Notes: generated by a model from the letters alone, not told the origin. 64,000 nt of DNA from Thermaerobacillus caldiproteolyticus (GCF_013761245.1 NZ_JACDUT010000001.1:186001-250000); one strand, 5' to 3'. Shown: positions 27,500-37,748, counted from the stretch's first letter. Numbers and translations are program-made.

Positions 27500-29893
27500 T
27501 TATGCATTTTGATATTGTCGTATTTTGTTTATATAATATGCCATCGTCTCCTTCGCCTTTTGAAAATCAGAAGCTTGTGAATAAATCGTAAATGCCGGTT
27601 CATCGAGCTTCGGTAAAATAAATGCCCAACTGTCATCGGAGTGATACACTTTAATGCCGCCATCAATATCGATTCTTTTTTCCAACGCTTCTTCAATCAG
27701 TTTCCGCATCACTATCCCGCGCGCACTCCAAGAGCATGATACATAATCATACAACCAATGAACATGTGGGAACGAAGCAAGAAGCTCAGATAACGAACGT
27801 GTGTCAAATGATAAAAGTTGAAAAAGTTGAATAAAAGCATATAACGCATCATAACAAAAATGAAAGGGGTGGGAAAGGGCAAGCAGCATGTCTCGCCGTT
27901 TTCCATTCATTCGCCGTACGTTCCCGTTTAGCTCTCTTGCAATTGTTTCTAATGAAGAAGGGGCATAGTTCGGAATAGGAACGATCATGCCAGATTGAAA
28001 TAATAACGTCGTCATTGTATACATGCAAAGAAGCTGCATCTCTGTTAAAACATCTCCCTTTTCATCTATAACAGTAAATTGTTCTCCGTTGTTTTGGATA
28101 ACAAAAGCAAATTTGACGTTCATCGTGCGTACATATTCACGTATAGAATCGATATTCGTATCATGAATCGAGATCATCCCTTCACCGACATGGGAAACTA
28201 GTTCTTTTGCAATATGATGAATATGTGCATTGGCAGCAAGAATTACTTTGCAACCATTAAGTGGAACGTAAATATGCTTACACAGCGCTTCTGTATATCG
28301 CGAAAAGGCACGTTGATGATACTCACTTTCTCCTAGTTGTTCCACTGGCACGCGACGAAGTTGTTCTTGGGCCAGCGTCATTTCAATATTCCGTTCTTGC
28401 TTTCGATCGATTGGATATCCATATTGATCATAAACATCAATATATACTTTTCTCTCCTGTTCGTTTATCGAAATAAAAATCCCCCCATCATATGAAGATT
28501 GCGACAGTTGATAGCGGACGATCGGGGCCGTGATGGGATCGAGGCAATCTATCGTGTTAATCCCTGTGGAATGCAATCCTTGAATGATCGATTGCTTTAT
28601 CATATCGGCAAATGGTTGACCGTCACTAGCTACGATCACCTTACTTTTAAGCGGCAAGGTGCTTCCATAGGCACAAGCCAATTTCGAAGCTGACTCAGGT
28701 GAGATTTCGATATTTGCAATACCGCAAATTCCATAATCCGTAAATAAAGACCGACGAATTTGTTTTCCCCAAAAAATAGAAGAATGGACAGTAGCTCCTT
28801 CGAAAATCACTTTTTTCGGCCAAATTTTTACGTTAGGTTTTACGCGAACATGCGATTGAACCACACAGCGACTTCCGATGACGGAATCATCTAATAGTTC
28901 GACGCTATTCGCCATATACGTCCCGTTAGCGACGATGCTCCCGCGCAGTTCACAGTGTTTCCCAATATATCCATGACTGCAAATAATGCTGCGTTTAATC
29001 GACGTATATTCATTTACTTGTACATGTTCCCCAATAACAGAGTACGGTTCCACTTTTACATGTTTTCGAATGACTGCTCCGTCGCCAATAAAAGCGGGCC
29101 CTATAATCATAGCTCCGTCTTCAATTTGCACGTGTTCACCGACCCATACATGCGGAAATAATTCTTCTCCTTTCAATGAAACATTTACTTTTTTATTTAA
29201 TATGTCAATATGCGCCTGACGATATTGTTGAAACGTTCCAATATCGAGCCAATATCCTTTTGCCGCGTAGCCATAGAGCGGCTTTTCATATTGTAATAAG
29301 TGCGGAAATACATCACTGCTGAAATCAGACGGAGTATCGGCCTCGATATAGTGTAAAATCTCCGGCTCAAAAATATAAATTCCTGTATTCACAAAATCAC
29401 TATATACTTCATCCCATCTAGGTTTTTCCAATAACTGTTTTACCCGTCCTGCTTGATCAATAATCATTTCTCCGTAATCGAGAGGCTCACGCTCACGGGA
29501 CATAAGAATCGTCGCAAGAGCGCCCCGCTGTTGATGGAATTCGAGCGCCTCCGATAAATGAAAATCGGTTAAGGCATCACCGCTGATGACAATAAACGTA
29601 TCATCAATAAAGCTCGAGGCATTTTTTATACTCCCGGCCGTTCCGAGCGGCTCCTGTTCTTCAAAATAGGAAATATGTACACCGAAACGCCGCCCATCCC
29701 CAAAATAGTCTTTAATGCAATCCCTTAAATAATGAATTGTCACCGCAATGTCAGTAATTCCAAAACGCTTAAGCCATTCGATTGTATATTCCATCATTGG
29801 TTTTTCGACAAGCGGAACCATCGGCTTTGGCAGATGACACGTGAGCGGGCGCAGGCGCGTTCCTTTCCCTCCTGCCATAATCACACCTTTCAT
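27500..29893 (-). CDS. Sugar nucleotidyltransferase fused to a degenerate phosphomannomutase domain
   Basis: A 797-residue protein. Residues 1-235 are an NTP_transferase domain (MKGVIMAGGKGTRLRPLT with LPKPMVPL). Residues about 250-350 form a left-handed beta-helix of hexapeptide repeats. Residues about 375-797 match the phosphohexomutase fold, but each catalytic loop is altered: SINEQ replaces the phosphoserine loop xSHNP, QNNGEQ replaces the metal loop DGDxDR, and LPKLDEP replaces the phosphate loop RPSxTEP. So it can probably make a nucleotide sugar (GDP-mannose or UDP/ADP-glucose type), while the mutase half is likely non-catalytic. The ATG at 29893 follows AAGGAG; longer readings extend into the divergent spacer. 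Confidence 0.88.
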   Translation of the reverse strand: MKGVIMAGGKGTRLRPLTCHLPKPMVPLVEKPMMEYTIEWLKRFGITDIAVTIHYLRDCIKDYFGDGRRFGVHISYFEEQEPLGTAGSIKNASSFIDDTFIVISGDALTDFHLSEALEFHQQRGALATILMSREREPLDYGEMIIDQAGRVKQLLEKPRWDEVYSDFVNTGIYIFEPEILHYIEADTPSDFSSDVFPHLLQYEKPLYGYAAKGYWLDIGTFQQYRQAHIDILNKKVNVSLKGEELFPHVWVGEHVQIEDGAMIIGPAFIGDGAVIRKHVKVEPYSVIGEHVQVNEYTSIKRSIICSHGYIGKHCELRGSIVANGTYMANSVELLDDSVIGSRCVVQSHVRVKPNVKIWPKKVIFEGATVHSSIFWGKQIRRSLFTDYGICGIANIEISPESASKLACAYGSTLPLKSKVIVASDGQPFADMIKQSIIQGLHSTGINTIDCLDPITAPIVRYQLSQSSYDGGIFISINEQERKVYIDVYDQYGYPIDRKQERNIEMTLAQEQLRRVPVEQLGESEYHQRAFSRYTEALCKHIYVPLNGCKVILAANAHIHHIAKELVSHVGEGMISIHDTNIDSIREYVRTMNVKFAFVIQNNGEQFTVIDEKGDVLTEMQLLCMYTMTTLLFQSGMIVPIPNYAPSSLETIARELNGNVRRMNGKRRDMLLALSHPFHFCYDALYAFIQLFQLLSFDTRSLSELLASFPHVHWLYDYVSCSWSARGIVMRKLIEEALEKRIDIDGGIKVYHSDDSWAFILPKLDEPAFTIYSQASDFQKAKETMAYYINKIRQYQNA

Positions 29894-30052
29894 TAACGAT
29901 TCACTCCTTTTTGACCATTTTCCGTGCCAATCACTATTACCATCATATTTTTCAAGACACGATTTTATTTCGCTCTTCATTGTGAGAATGTGTATATTTT
30001 TGTATTTATTTGTGAAACAAAGCTGTGATATAGTGAAAAAGGGTGATAATAG

Positions 30053-30409
30053 ATGATGGAATATACGATGATCGCACTCATCGGCATCGCGTTCGTTCTT
30101 TTTATTTTTTCTTTTTTTGCTAAAGATCACATGAAAAACATAGAAGAGCAGCTCGATCATTTGACGCTTTCGCTTGCCCAAGAAACGTATCAAATAAAAA
30201 AACGATTAAAGGTGCTAGAGGAAGAATTATTAATGAACGAGGAAGAAGTGGTGGAAATTGCCCGCAAATGGCCTGCAAATTCCTTTTCTTCGGAGAAAGA
30301 GCGCATACTGGCTCTTTATAAGCAAGGACTTTCTTATGAGCAAATTGCCCGGGAAAGCGGACTCACCTTGGAAGAAGTGAAAATGATATTGCGGGGAATG
30401 ACTCGATGA
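30053..30409 (+). CDS. Membrane-anchored coiled-coil protein with C-terminal HTH-like segment (SwrB/DUF6115-like)
   Basis: A 118-residue protein with an N-terminal membrane helix (MIALIGIAFVLFIFSFFA), a coiled coil (about residues 27-70) and a C-terminal helix-turn-helix-like segment (ILALYKQGLSYEQIARESGL). The architecture resembles SwrB/DUF6115 proteins, which help activate the flagellar export apparatus in B. subtilis, but the resemblance is only structural. It is divergent from the nucleotidyltransferase gene and coupled by ATGA to the next gene. Confidence 0.65.
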   Translation: MMEYTMIALIGIAFVLFIFSFFAKDHMKNIEEQLDHLTLSLAQETYQIKKRLKVLEEELLMNEEEVVEIARKWPANSFSSEKERILALYKQGLSYEQIARESGLTLEEVKMILRGMTR

Positions 30410-30858
30410 ATCGAGCGGTAATTCGGGCATTTTCCATCGGACTGTTACTTGCTACGGCGATTATCGGCACCGTTTACTATAGTCAACCGCATACATTGAC
30501 AAAATCTCAACTCAACTCCGAGCTTAATGATCAAGGGCTCGTCGCAATCCCGAAAAAGGAATATGAACATCTCAAAGAAATGTCTAAGCGATCTAAACAA
30601 CCTTCCTCTCCATCTCCAGCGATGTCATCACAGTTGAAAACTGTTCATATATATCGGCTCGTCATTAAAAAAGGAGATGTTCCGGCACAATTTGCAAAAG
30701 AACTAGAAGCTGCACAGATTATTCCGAGTGCGAAAGCGTTTATGAACTATTTAGAACAGCATCAATTGACACACGAGATTCGCATTGGTACATATGAAGT
30801 ACGTAGCGATATGAGCTATGAAAACATCGGCAACATCATTACAGGAAAAACAAATTAG
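30406..30858 (+). CDS. MltG/YceG-like membrane-anchored protein, short form
   Basis: A 150-residue protein with an N-terminal membrane helix (AFSIGLLLATAIIGTVYY), a Ser/Pro-rich linker near residue 65, and a C-terminal LysM-like segment. The latter reads RLVIKKGDVPAQFAKELEAA then RIGTYEVRSDMSYENIGNII, matching the N-terminal (LysM-like) part of endolytic transglycosylase MltG. The catalytic YceG domain itself is absent, so it is probably not an enzyme. Its ATG overlaps the previous stop. Confidence 0.7.
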   Translation: MNRAVIRAFSIGLLLATAIIGTVYYSQPHTLTKSQLNSELNDQGLVAIPKKEYEHLKEMSKRSKQPSSPSPAMSSQLKTVHIYRLVIKKGDVPAQFAKELEAAQIIPSAKAFMNYLEQHQLTHEIRIGTYEVRSDMSYENIGNIITGKTN

Positions 30859-30886
30859 GCTGCTTTCTTTTACGAAAGCAGCCTAA
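30855..30886. terminator. Bidirectional terminator between the MltG-like gene and phoU
   Basis: A 13-bp perfect stem (TTAGGCTGCTTTC / GAAAGCAGCCTAA) with a 6-base loop in the short space between two convergent genes. Confidence 0.85.
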
Positions 30887-30889
30887 TTA

Positions 30890-31549
30890 TTAATCGTTCA
30901 GCGTATAATGTCTTCCTTTGACAAGATAAAACACATGTTCAGCAAGATTCGTTGCATGATCAGCGATTCGTTCGATATAACGAGCCACTAACGAAAGCTG
31001 AGTCATTTGCGAAAGTGCCTCTTTGCTCGTTTGCGTCATTTGCAACAATTCTTTCATCATCTGTCCGTATAAATGGTCCACTTCATCATCCATTTCAGCG
31101 AGCTGTCTTGCCAGCGCAACATCTTCCTCATAGTACGATTTTAACCCTAATGACACCATTTCTAGCGCGATATGATGCATACGCACAAGTTTTTCGACAT
31201 TGATGAGAAATGGCTGATCACCAATACGAATGCTTGCCTTTGCTATATTGACCGCAAAGTCCGCAATTCTCTCGATGTCCGTTGCAATTTTAATCGCGAC
31301 AATAATTCTTCGTAAATCAATCGCGACCGGCTGTTGCTTGGCAATGAGCAAAATCGCAAAGTCATTGATTTCTTCTTCAAGCACATCTATATCGCTATCG
31401 CGCTCAATCATGGCCAATGCTTGATCTACGTTCTTTGTTTGCAGCGCCTCGAGTGCCTCGCGTAATGCGGTTTCTGTCAAATGACCAATTTTAAGCAATT
31501 TTTGTCGCAATGTATGCAAATCATACTGGAATTTTTCGCGCACAATCAT
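30890..31549 (-). CDS. phoU: Phosphate transport regulator PhoU
   Basis: A 219-residue all-helical protein made of two PhoU repeats (about residues 15-105 and 115-210), with the metal-site patterns ERDSDIDVLEEEIN and AEMDDEVDHLY, and ATDIERIADFAVNI and ARYIERIADHATNL. It modulates Pst transport and PhoR signalling in many bacteria; B. subtilis has no phoU at its pst operon. It lies 29 bases after pstB and should share its PhoP-driven transcript. Confidence 0.93.
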   Translation of the reverse strand: MIVREKFQYDLHTLRQKLLKIGHLTETALREALEALQTKNVDQALAMIERDSDIDVLEEEINDFAILLIAKQQPVAIDLRRIIVAIKIATDIERIADFAVNIAKASIRIGDQPFLINVEKLVRMHHIALEMVSLGLKSYYEEDVALARQLAEMDDEVDHLYGQMMKELLQMTQTSKEALSQMTQLSLVARYIERIADHATNLAEHVFYLVKGRHYTLND

Positions 31550-31578
31550 CTTTGTCTCCTCTCGCTCGCTTTCTTGAC

Positions 31579-32397
31579 TTAACCAAATCGCCCGGTAATG
31601 TAGTCTTCTGTACGCTTGTCAGCTGGATTGGAAAACAGCTGATCCGTGTCGCTACATTCAATGACTTCTCCGTTGAGGAAAAACGCTGTTTTATCAGAAA
31701 TACGCGCTGCCTGTTGCATATTATGGGTAACGATAATAATGCTGTAACGTTTCTTTAATTCTTGAACGAGCTCTTCAATCTTTAATGTCGAAATTGGATC
31801 AAGCGCAGAAGTCGGTTCGTCCATTAAAATCACATCTGGCTCAATGGCGAGACAGCGGGCGATACATAGACGCTGTTGTTGCCCACCTGATAACCCGTAA
31901 GCATGATCATGCAGACGGTCTTTCACTTCGTCCCAAATCGCCGCTCCACGTAAACTTTTTTCAACAATTTCATCTAAAATCTTTTTATCGCGAATTCCAT
32001 GGATACGCGGTCCGTAAGCGACATTGTCATAGATCGATTTCGGAAACGGATTTGGCTTTTGGAAAACCATTCCGACTTGTGTACGCAACTCTTCAACGCG
32101 ATAGGAAGGATCAAAAATGTTGCGCCCGCGATACGTAATTTCTCCAGATGTTCGAACATTTGGCACTAATTCAATCATCCGGTTTAATGTTTTGATATAT
32201 GTGGATTTCCCACAACCGGAAGGACCGATAATCGCCATGACTTCATTTTCATAAATATCCAAATTAATCTCTTTTAAGGCGTGGTGTTCCCCATACCATA
32301 AGTTTAATTGATTCGTACGATAGACAACCGCCTTTTCTGTCCCCACTTCAACAATCTTTTGCGGTTCTACTTTTTCCTTTATAACCGTTAATTCCAT
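31579..32397 (-). CDS. pstB: Phosphate ABC transporter ATP-binding protein PstB
   Basis: A 272-residue ABC ATPase of the high-affinity phosphate importer. Walker A is [12 protein letters not shown], the signature [13 protein letters not shown], and Walker [14 protein letters not shown]. The ATG at 32397 (MELTVIKEK) follows GGAGGG; an earlier in-frame start would place that site inside the gene. Unusually it is about 8.6 kb from pstS-pstC-pstA, and has its own Pho-box promoter. Confidence 0.96.
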   Translation of the reverse strand: MELTVIKEKVEPQKIVEVGTEKAVVYRTNQLNLWYGEHHALKEINLDIYENEVMAIIGPSGCGKSTYIKTLNRMIELVPNVRTSGEITYRGRNIFDPSYRVEELRTQVGMVFQKPNPFPKSIYDNVAYGPRIHGIRDKKILDEIVEKSLRGAAIWDEVKDRLHDHAYGLSGGQQQRLCIARCLAIEPDVILMDEPTSALDPISTLKIEELVQELKKRYSIIIVTHNMQQAARISDKTAFFLNGEVIECSDTDQLFSNPADKRTEDYITGRFG

Positions 32398-32569
32398 AAA
32401 ACGCCCTCCTTCATCCATGCGAACTAAGAGCACTTTCACACCCGTACAGTTCTGAATAAATCTCTTTACGGCCTGTTATGTGAATTTCTTCACAGTCACC
32501 GTTGTTCTAACATAAAAATGTCAACTATCGAGATGCCAACAACAAATATCAAATAACTGCAAGAACAGT

Positions 32570-32641
32570 CATTAGGTATACATTTATAGATTACTATGGA
32601 ACTATTAATAAGGTTTTAAATAAATGTTAAGCTTTTGTAAA
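32570..32641 (-). promoter_or_regulatory. Pho box and promoter of pstB-phoU
   Basis: On the minus strand four hexamers lie at exact 11-base steps: TTTACA (32636-32641), TTAACA (32625-32630), TTAAAA (32614-32619) and TTAATA (32603-32608). This matches the PhoP recognition pattern TT(A/C/T)A(A/C/T)A in Bacillus. A TATAAA -10-like element follows 14 bases on. The expected transcript has a leader of about 170 bases before pstB, containing an inverted repeat TGTGAA / TTCACA near 32480-32500. Confidence 0.8.
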
Positions 32642-32644
32642 TGA

Positions 32645-33060
32645 GCATCTTTCGATTACAGACGAAGAAGAAGCTGTATGTGAAGATCTCTGCATAACCC
32701 ATAACATACATTTTCCCTTTGAGCTGAAAATGGAAACGCTTCTGTTCCATTACCATAATCAGTGTAAAGGATAAGCGCGGAACAAAAATGGAATGAAACA
32801 TATCAGTGAAAGATTTTTCACTATGAAATGATGGCTTGCCAAGTAAGCACGTATCTTGCTTTTTTCATCTTGTACCATCGAAAAGAAACGCAGTCTCTTC
32901 TTGCATTTGTTTATATGATCTAGAAGAACAACTGCCAGAACCTTGTCTCTCAAAACCTTCTTCGATCATTTGAAATGGAACAGGAAAATGCCATTGGATT
33001 CTCTATCAACCGTCGACGAAGTTCAATAAGCTAGTTAACAAAAAATGATATAAATGAAAT
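32645..33060. other. Spacer between the pstB promoter and pbpA, no gene recognised
   Basis: About 400 bases with short open stretches on the minus strand only, none with a ribosome site or recognisable protein sequence. This is the point where the pst operon has been separated from its other genes, so the spacer may hold a rearrangement scar, but I see no repeat or insertion-sequence end. Confidence 0.4.
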
Positions 33061-33098
33061 ACGGCATGAGTTCCGGTTGAAAATCGAACTCATGCCGT
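33061..33098 (-). terminator. Probable terminator after pbpA
   Basis: A 13-bp perfect stem (ACGGCATGAGTTC / GAACTCATGCCGT) about 35 bases beyond the pbpA stop. The following T tract on the minus strand is short (ATTTCATTT), so efficiency is uncertain. Confidence 0.65.
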
Positions 33099-33133
33099 AC
33101 TTAAGCTAGTTCGCGGTTAAACTGTCCTACTTG

Positions 33134-35260
33134 TTATTGTTCATTTGATTGTTCAGTCGATAAATTGGAATCGGTTTGCTCGGAATCATGATTCATCCGC
33201 TCTTTTTTCAATTCGAAATAAGTATCTAAAATTTTTCTGCCAATTTTGTTGTTAATCGGATAGTGCGGTTCGTGTTGATACGCCCAAGGAACAACGACGG
33301 AAAAAGCAATTTCCGGATCATTGTAAGGGGCATAACCTACCAATGTTAAATTATAGGTTTCTGCATTTCTTTTACTTTTTATAGGTCCATCATAAAATGC
33401 CTGCGCTGTTCCAGTTTTTCCAGCCGGTTTATATGGGGCGTCAGCGAAAAAGGCTGCTGCTGTTCCACCTGTTTCCTGCATCACGCGGCGGAATCCTTCT
33501 TGCACTCTCTTAATGTATTCTGTTTTCATGTCAATGCGATTTAATACAACAGGTTCGAACTCGCTAATAACTGGACCTAATTGTTTTTCGTCGTTGCTTG
33601 GTTCATGAATTTCTTTGACAATTTGTGGCTTCATCCGATAGCCCCCATTGGCAATCGTCGAGACGTATTGTGCCAGTTGAAGCGGCGTATACATATCATA
33701 CTGTCCAATCGCAAGGTCCAATAAAAATCCCGGAAGTTTACTTGTTCCTTGAAATCCGATAATTTCATTCGGCAAATCAATCCCAGTTTTCACTCCTAGA
33801 CCAAACTGGCTGAAATATTTCCGTATCGTCGTAAATGCATCAGGATCAATCGAGAGCGGTGCATGCGGCTGGTACTTGCCGCCGCCGATCGCAATGGCCG
33901 TTTTAAACATATAGACGTTCGAGGAACGCTGCAAGGCGGTTAACTCATTAATTGTGCCCATTGTCTGGTATGATTTTTTCACCGGAGTTCCTTTAATATA
34001 TAACGGCTCGTCTCTAATATACGTATTCGGGTGAAGCACTCCTGTTTGGAATCCAGTTAATACGGTTGCTCCTTTAACGGCAGAGCCCATCGCATAGGCG
34101 GATGTCATCGTACCAAGTGCATAATCCCTCAGTTCGACTTTCCCTTGTTCATTTTTTGTAAACATCTTTCCTGCCATCGCTAAAATTTCGCCCGTCTTCG
34201 GATTCATCATCACAACAAAAGCGCGATCTAACAATGGTGTTCCACCGCTTCGTTTCGCTGCTTTTAGCTCCTCTTCAATAATTTTTTCGACGCGCTGTTG
34301 AAGTTCAATATCAATCGTTAAAACGAGGTCTTTCCCACGTTGGCCTTCATAAATTTGCTCCGTCGAAATGACGTTCCCTGATTTGTCTACAATGTTTTTG
34401 ATTTTCGCTTTTTTCCCATGCAACACATCTTCGTATTGCGCCTCGATATAACTTTTGCCGACGCGGTCATTTCGGCTATAGTCGCGCGCTAAAAAATGAT
34501 CTAGACGTTCGCGCGGCAGCCCTTCATCATCTTTGGTGATGTTACCGAGAACGGAACGAAATGTATTTCCATATACATAATGTCGTTCCCAATCTGTTGT
34601 TGTACTTACGCCCGGAAGCTCCTCCAAATGTTCGCTCACTACTGCGTATTCTTTATTGGTTACTCCTTTGTTTTTGACAATTTGCGGTGTTAATGCATAA
34701 CCGCTATCCAATTCTCGTTTAATGGCAATGACTTCAAGTTCATCTTTTGTAATCTCCTTTAAATCTTCAGGAGTAATTCGCTCCAATGTAAGCTTGTACA
34801 CTTTTTGGTCGATTTCTTTTTCCGATAATCCTTGTTTTGCAAACTGTTTTCGCTCTTTTTTGCTTACTTTTTTTTCTGCTTTATCCCGTCGCGTTAAAAT
34901 CCAATAATCTTTCATATCGCGCTCAGTTACCTTCTCGACCGGTTTATCGATATATTTCGCCAATTGACGAGCCACCTTAAGCGTATCTTCAGGAGTCGTC
35001 GTTTTCGTGCGCGTATATGTAATCGCATTGAGTGGAACGTTATCGACAATGACTCGATGATAGCGATCATAAATTTTTCCGCGCGGTACAGGAGTGCTGA
35101 CAATTTCATCCTCCGTCCGCTCTACTTCTTTCCGATATTGTTCACCGTATACAATTTGCACAACGCCTAGGCGCAAAATAAGCGCAGAAAAGAGTAAAAA
35201 CACAAAGAAAAATAACATATTTAAGCGAAACGGTACTTGCGCTTTTTTCCTTTTCTTCAA
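33134..35260 (-). CDS. pbpA: Class B penicillin-binding protein 2 (PbpA)
   Basis: A 708-residue class B PBP: short cytoplasmic tail, one membrane helix ([20 protein letters not shown]), dimerisation domain starting [16 protein letters not shown], and transpeptidase domain. Active-site motifs are SAVK with the nucleophile Ser near residue 389, SSN, and KTGTAQ near 611. It crosslinks peptidoglycan during side-wall growth, working with RodA and MreB. It corresponds to B. subtilis PbpA, which there lies directly before pstS. The C-terminus is a short Gln/Ser/Asn-rich tail. Confidence 0.93.
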   Translation of the reverse strand: MKKRKKAQVPFRLNMLFFFVFLLFSALILRLGVVQIVYGEQYRKEVERTEDEIVSTPVPRGKIYDRYHRVIVDNVPLNAITYTRTKTTTPEDTLKVARQLAKYIDKPVEKVTERDMKDYWILTRRDKAEKKVSKKERKQFAKQGLSEKEIDQKVYKLTLERITPEDLKEITKDELEVIAIKRELDSGYALTPQIVKNKGVTNKEYAVVSEHLEELPGVSTTTDWERHYVYGNTFRSVLGNITKDDEGLPRERLDHFLARDYSRNDRVGKSYIEAQYEDVLHGKKAKIKNIVDKSGNVISTEQIYEGQRGKDLVLTIDIELQQRVEKIIEEELKAAKRSGGTPLLDRAFVVMMNPKTGEILAMAGKMFTKNEQGKVELRDYALGTMTSAYAMGSAVKGATVLTGFQTGVLHPNTYIRDEPLYIKGTPVKKSYQTMGTINELTALQRSSNVYMFKTAIAIGGGKYQPHAPLSIDPDAFTTIRKYFSQFGLGVKTGIDLPNEIIGFQGTSKLPGFLLDLAIGQYDMYTPLQLAQYVSTIANGGYRMKPQIVKEIHEPSNDEKQLGPVISEFEPVVLNRIDMKTEYIKRVQEGFRRVMQETGGTAAAFFADAPYKPAGKTGTAQAFYDGPIKSKRNAETYNLTLVGYAPYNDPEIAFSVVVPWAYQHEPHYPINNKIGRKILDTYFELKKERMNHDSEQTDSNLSTEQSNEQ

Positions 35261-35364
35261 GATAAAAACCTCCTATTTCTCCACAGCCCGTTTACTACAT
35301 TTATTTTTATTTTAAAAGAAACAACGCCATTTTTCTAGAAAATCGACATGGAAAAAGGAGACTC

Positions 35365-36651
35365 CTACACTGGGGAGCCCCCTTCCTCGTTTGCTAACTT
35401 TGGACGAATAAATGATGAATCTGGTTCATTCGCCTTTTTGGCCACGAAATGAATGCGACGAACAAAGAAGTAAATCATCGCATGTCCCGCTCCAAGCAAT
35501 AGCATTAAAACAGGAAGACTCTTCTCTGTGTCAAAATAGGTAACGGCCACGAAAAAGGAAAGAATCGATACGATGCGGCCGCTATTTAAAAACAACTCGC
35601 GAACGACTATATACTCAATCCGCATTTGCGTTGATTTCCAACTTATTCCTATAACATCAAAGGTAAGTGAAGAGTATGGAACTAATAAAATCGGATACGC
35701 AATTGCAATCGCTATTGCGTATAATATGAGCCGCATGTATGAAACATCAAAAACAATTAAAAAAATCGCTCCGTATAATAACAAACCACCCCATAAAATC
35801 GCTTTTTTTCGATGTTTCCGTTCAATAAAACGAGAAGCAAGATAATAAACAACAAATGAAGTAGCTGAATTGACTAATCCAAACGTTCCGAGCGCTAGTT
35901 CGCTTCCCGTCGTAATATAAACTAATACGGAGATGACAAAAACAAACGTTCCTTCTCGTAATCCTTGGAAAAAGTGAGCATTCGTAATGAGTCGCCAATT
36001 TTTATTATAGCTTCTTTCTTTTAAAATGCGAAGAAATAAATAATTTCCTTCCGCTCCTCGGCGATGCAAAAAAAAGCTTAAGATGATCGCAACAATGAAC
36101 AGTCCAAGCGAAATGGAGAAAATAAGCGTATATCCTTTGAATTTGACGAACGAAGAGATAATATAGCCAGCAATTATTGGACCAATCATCCCAGCAACAG
36201 AAGATAAAATTCCGAGAAACCCGTTAAAAAAATCACGTGTATCTGGTTCCGTAATTTCAAATGTTAACACATTAAACGCCAGCCAGTAAAATCCGTACCC
36301 GATCCCAAGCAATGCCCCAAGCAGCAACAAATAATCGTGTGCTCGATTTCCGACCAGTAACACAGTCACAAAAAAAATCGCTAAAAACGAAACACCGAGA
36401 CGCAGCACAATAATGCGGTCAATTTTTTTCGCCAATCGCCCTGCTACAATGAACGTGATAGGCTGCAATATAACAACTGCTAGATTGTATAACGCTAAAT
36501 CACGAAATTCTCCTGACTGCTTCCACAAATAGATATTAACGAACGTGTTGGAAAGCGACACGCTCAGAGAGTAAAAGCCGCCAATGAATAACAATAAAAG
36601 CAATTCCCGATTCACATGAACATTTCCAATCATTTTTTTTACTATTGCCAT
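35365..36651 (-). CDS. yqgE: MFS transporter YqgE
   Basis: A 428-residue major facilitator protein with about 12 hydrophobic helices, counterpart of B. subtilis YqgE. The central cytoplasmic loop and the intact N- and C-halves are visible, with GRLAKKIDRIIVLRLG after helix 2. The substrate is unknown. It lies about 100 bases upstream of pbpA on the same strand. Confidence 0.87.
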   Translation of the reverse strand: MAIVKKMIGNVHVNRELLLLLFIGGFYSLSVSLSNTFVNIYLWKQSGEFRDLALYNLAVVILQPITFIVAGRLAKKIDRIIVLRLGVSFLAIFFVTVLLVGNRAHDYLLLLGALLGIGYGFYWLAFNVLTFEITEPDTRDFFNGFLGILSSVAGMIGPIIAGYIISSFVKFKGYTLIFSISLGLFIVAIILSFFLHRRGAEGNYLFLRILKERSYNKNWRLITNAHFFQGLREGTFVFVISVLVYITTGSELALGTFGLVNSATSFVVYYLASRFIERKHRKKAILWGGLLLYGAIFLIVFDVSYMRLILYAIAIAIAYPILLVPYSSLTFDVIGISWKSTQMRIEYIVVRELFLNSGRIVSILSFFVAVTYFDTEKSLPVLMLLLGAGHAMIYFFVRRIHFVAKKANEPDSSFIRPKLANEEGGSPV

Positions 36652-36955
36652 TATAAACTCCCCTTTTCATCTAAAGGGTAGTTTGGCAAATTTTCGCCAT
36701 CCTATACGCTTTCTTATGAAGAAAAGCAGAAATACCAAGGTTACTTAGAAGGACTGGGTGTTTCCGAAAAGAACATTGCACCTCAAAGGAAAAGGTGATT
36801 TTGTCATAAGAGAGCTGGACAAAACGACGGAGAAAGGTTATTTACAGATGCCGCGCCTGCGATGACTCGGTGCAGCGAAGAAGTGGATTCAAGCAGGAGA
36901 TACGTTGCGAACCGAGCTAGATGCTTCTCCTTAAAAAATTATAAATTCTGATATG
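36652..36955. other. Spacer with possible remnant of a plus-strand coding sequence
   Basis: About 300 bases between yqgE and sodA. On the plus strand broken protein-like pieces occur in shifting frames, for example EEKQKYQGYLEGLGVSEKNI near 36715 and AAKKWIQAGDTLRTELDASP near 36870. No intact gene is present and I cannot name the ancestor. Confidence 0.35.
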
Positions 36956-36961
36956 CTAAAA

Positions 36962-36991
36962 AAAGATGGCCTCACTTATGAAGCCATCTTT
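36962..36991 (-). terminator. Terminator after sodA
   Basis: AAAGATGGC pairs with GCCATCTTT and is followed by a T run on the minus strand, 14 bases beyond the sodA stop. Confidence 0.8.
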
Positions 36992-37004
36992 GATTTCTCA
37001 TTGA

Positions 37005-37613
37005 TTATTTCGCCGCACTATAGCGTTTTGCCACTTCGTCCCAGTTCACGACATTCCAGAATGCTGCAATGTATTCAGGACGACGGTTTTGATATCTTAA
37101 GTAATACGCATGTTCCCAAACGTCTAAGCCAAGAATTGGTGTTTTCCCTTCCATAAGAGGTGAGTCTTGGTTTGGTGTGCTTGTAATTTCAAGCTCGCCG
37201 TTATTCACAACAAGCCATGCCCAACCAGAACCGAAACGAGTTGTTGCTGCTTTCGTAAATTCTTCTTTAAATGCTGCAAAGCTACCGAATTTTTTATTGA
37301 TCGCTTCTGCTAATTCGCCTGTTGGCTCGCCACCGCCGTTCGGTGAAAGAATTGTCCAGAAAAGAGAGTGGTTAGCATGTCCGCCACCATTGTTGCGAAC
37401 TGCTGTACGAATGCTTTCTGGAAGTGCTTCCAAATTGCTGAGCAATTCCTCGATCGTTTTGTTTTGTAAATCTGCATGCCCTTCTAAAGCTGCGTTTAAG
37501 TTCGTAACATATGTGTTATGGTGTTTTGTGTGATGGATGTTCATTGTTTCTTTGTCAATGTGTGGCTCAAGTGCGTCATATGCATAAGGTAATTGCGGTA
37601 ATTCAAATGCCAT
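37005..37613 (-). CDS. sodA: Superoxide dismutase (Mn)
   Basis: A 202-residue Mn/Fe superoxide dismutase. Metal ligands are visible as His27, His82, Asp164 and His168 ([18 protein letters not shown]). The residues [11 protein letters not shown] and the overall sequence fit the Mn form of Bacillus SodA. It converts superoxide to peroxide and oxygen in the cytoplasm. A clear AGGAGG precedes the ATG. A 14-bp inverted repeat lies in its leader. Confidence 0.96.
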   Translation of the reverse strand: MAFELPQLPYAYDALEPHIDKETMNIHHTKHHNTYVTNLNAALEGHADLQNKTIEELLSNLEALPESIRTAVRNNGGGHANHSLFWTILSPNGGGEPTGELAEAINKKFGSFAAFKEEFTKAATTRFGSGWAWLVVNNGELEITSTPNQDSPLMEGKTPILGLDVWEHAYYLRYQNRRPEYIAAFWNVVNWDEVAKRYSAAK

Positions 37614-37646
37614 ACAAACTCCTCCTTTATCATCGTTTATGTATTC

Positions 37647-37680
37647 GAACGCAAGATAGTATATCTATCTTTGCGTTCGT
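37647..37680. repeat. Long inverted repeat in the sodA leader
   Basis: CGAACGCAA-GATAG pairs with CTATC-TTTGCGTTCG around TATAT, with a single-base bulge. It ends about 34 bases upstream of the sodA start. It could be an operator or an RNA stem protecting the message; no long T run follows on the minus strand, so it is not a typical terminator. Confidence 0.6.
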
Positions 37681-37748
37681 TTAAAATTAGCTTATCAAAA
37701 TTGCCACAATGTTTCAATTTATTTGCTTTTTCACTCATAAAAATTAGA

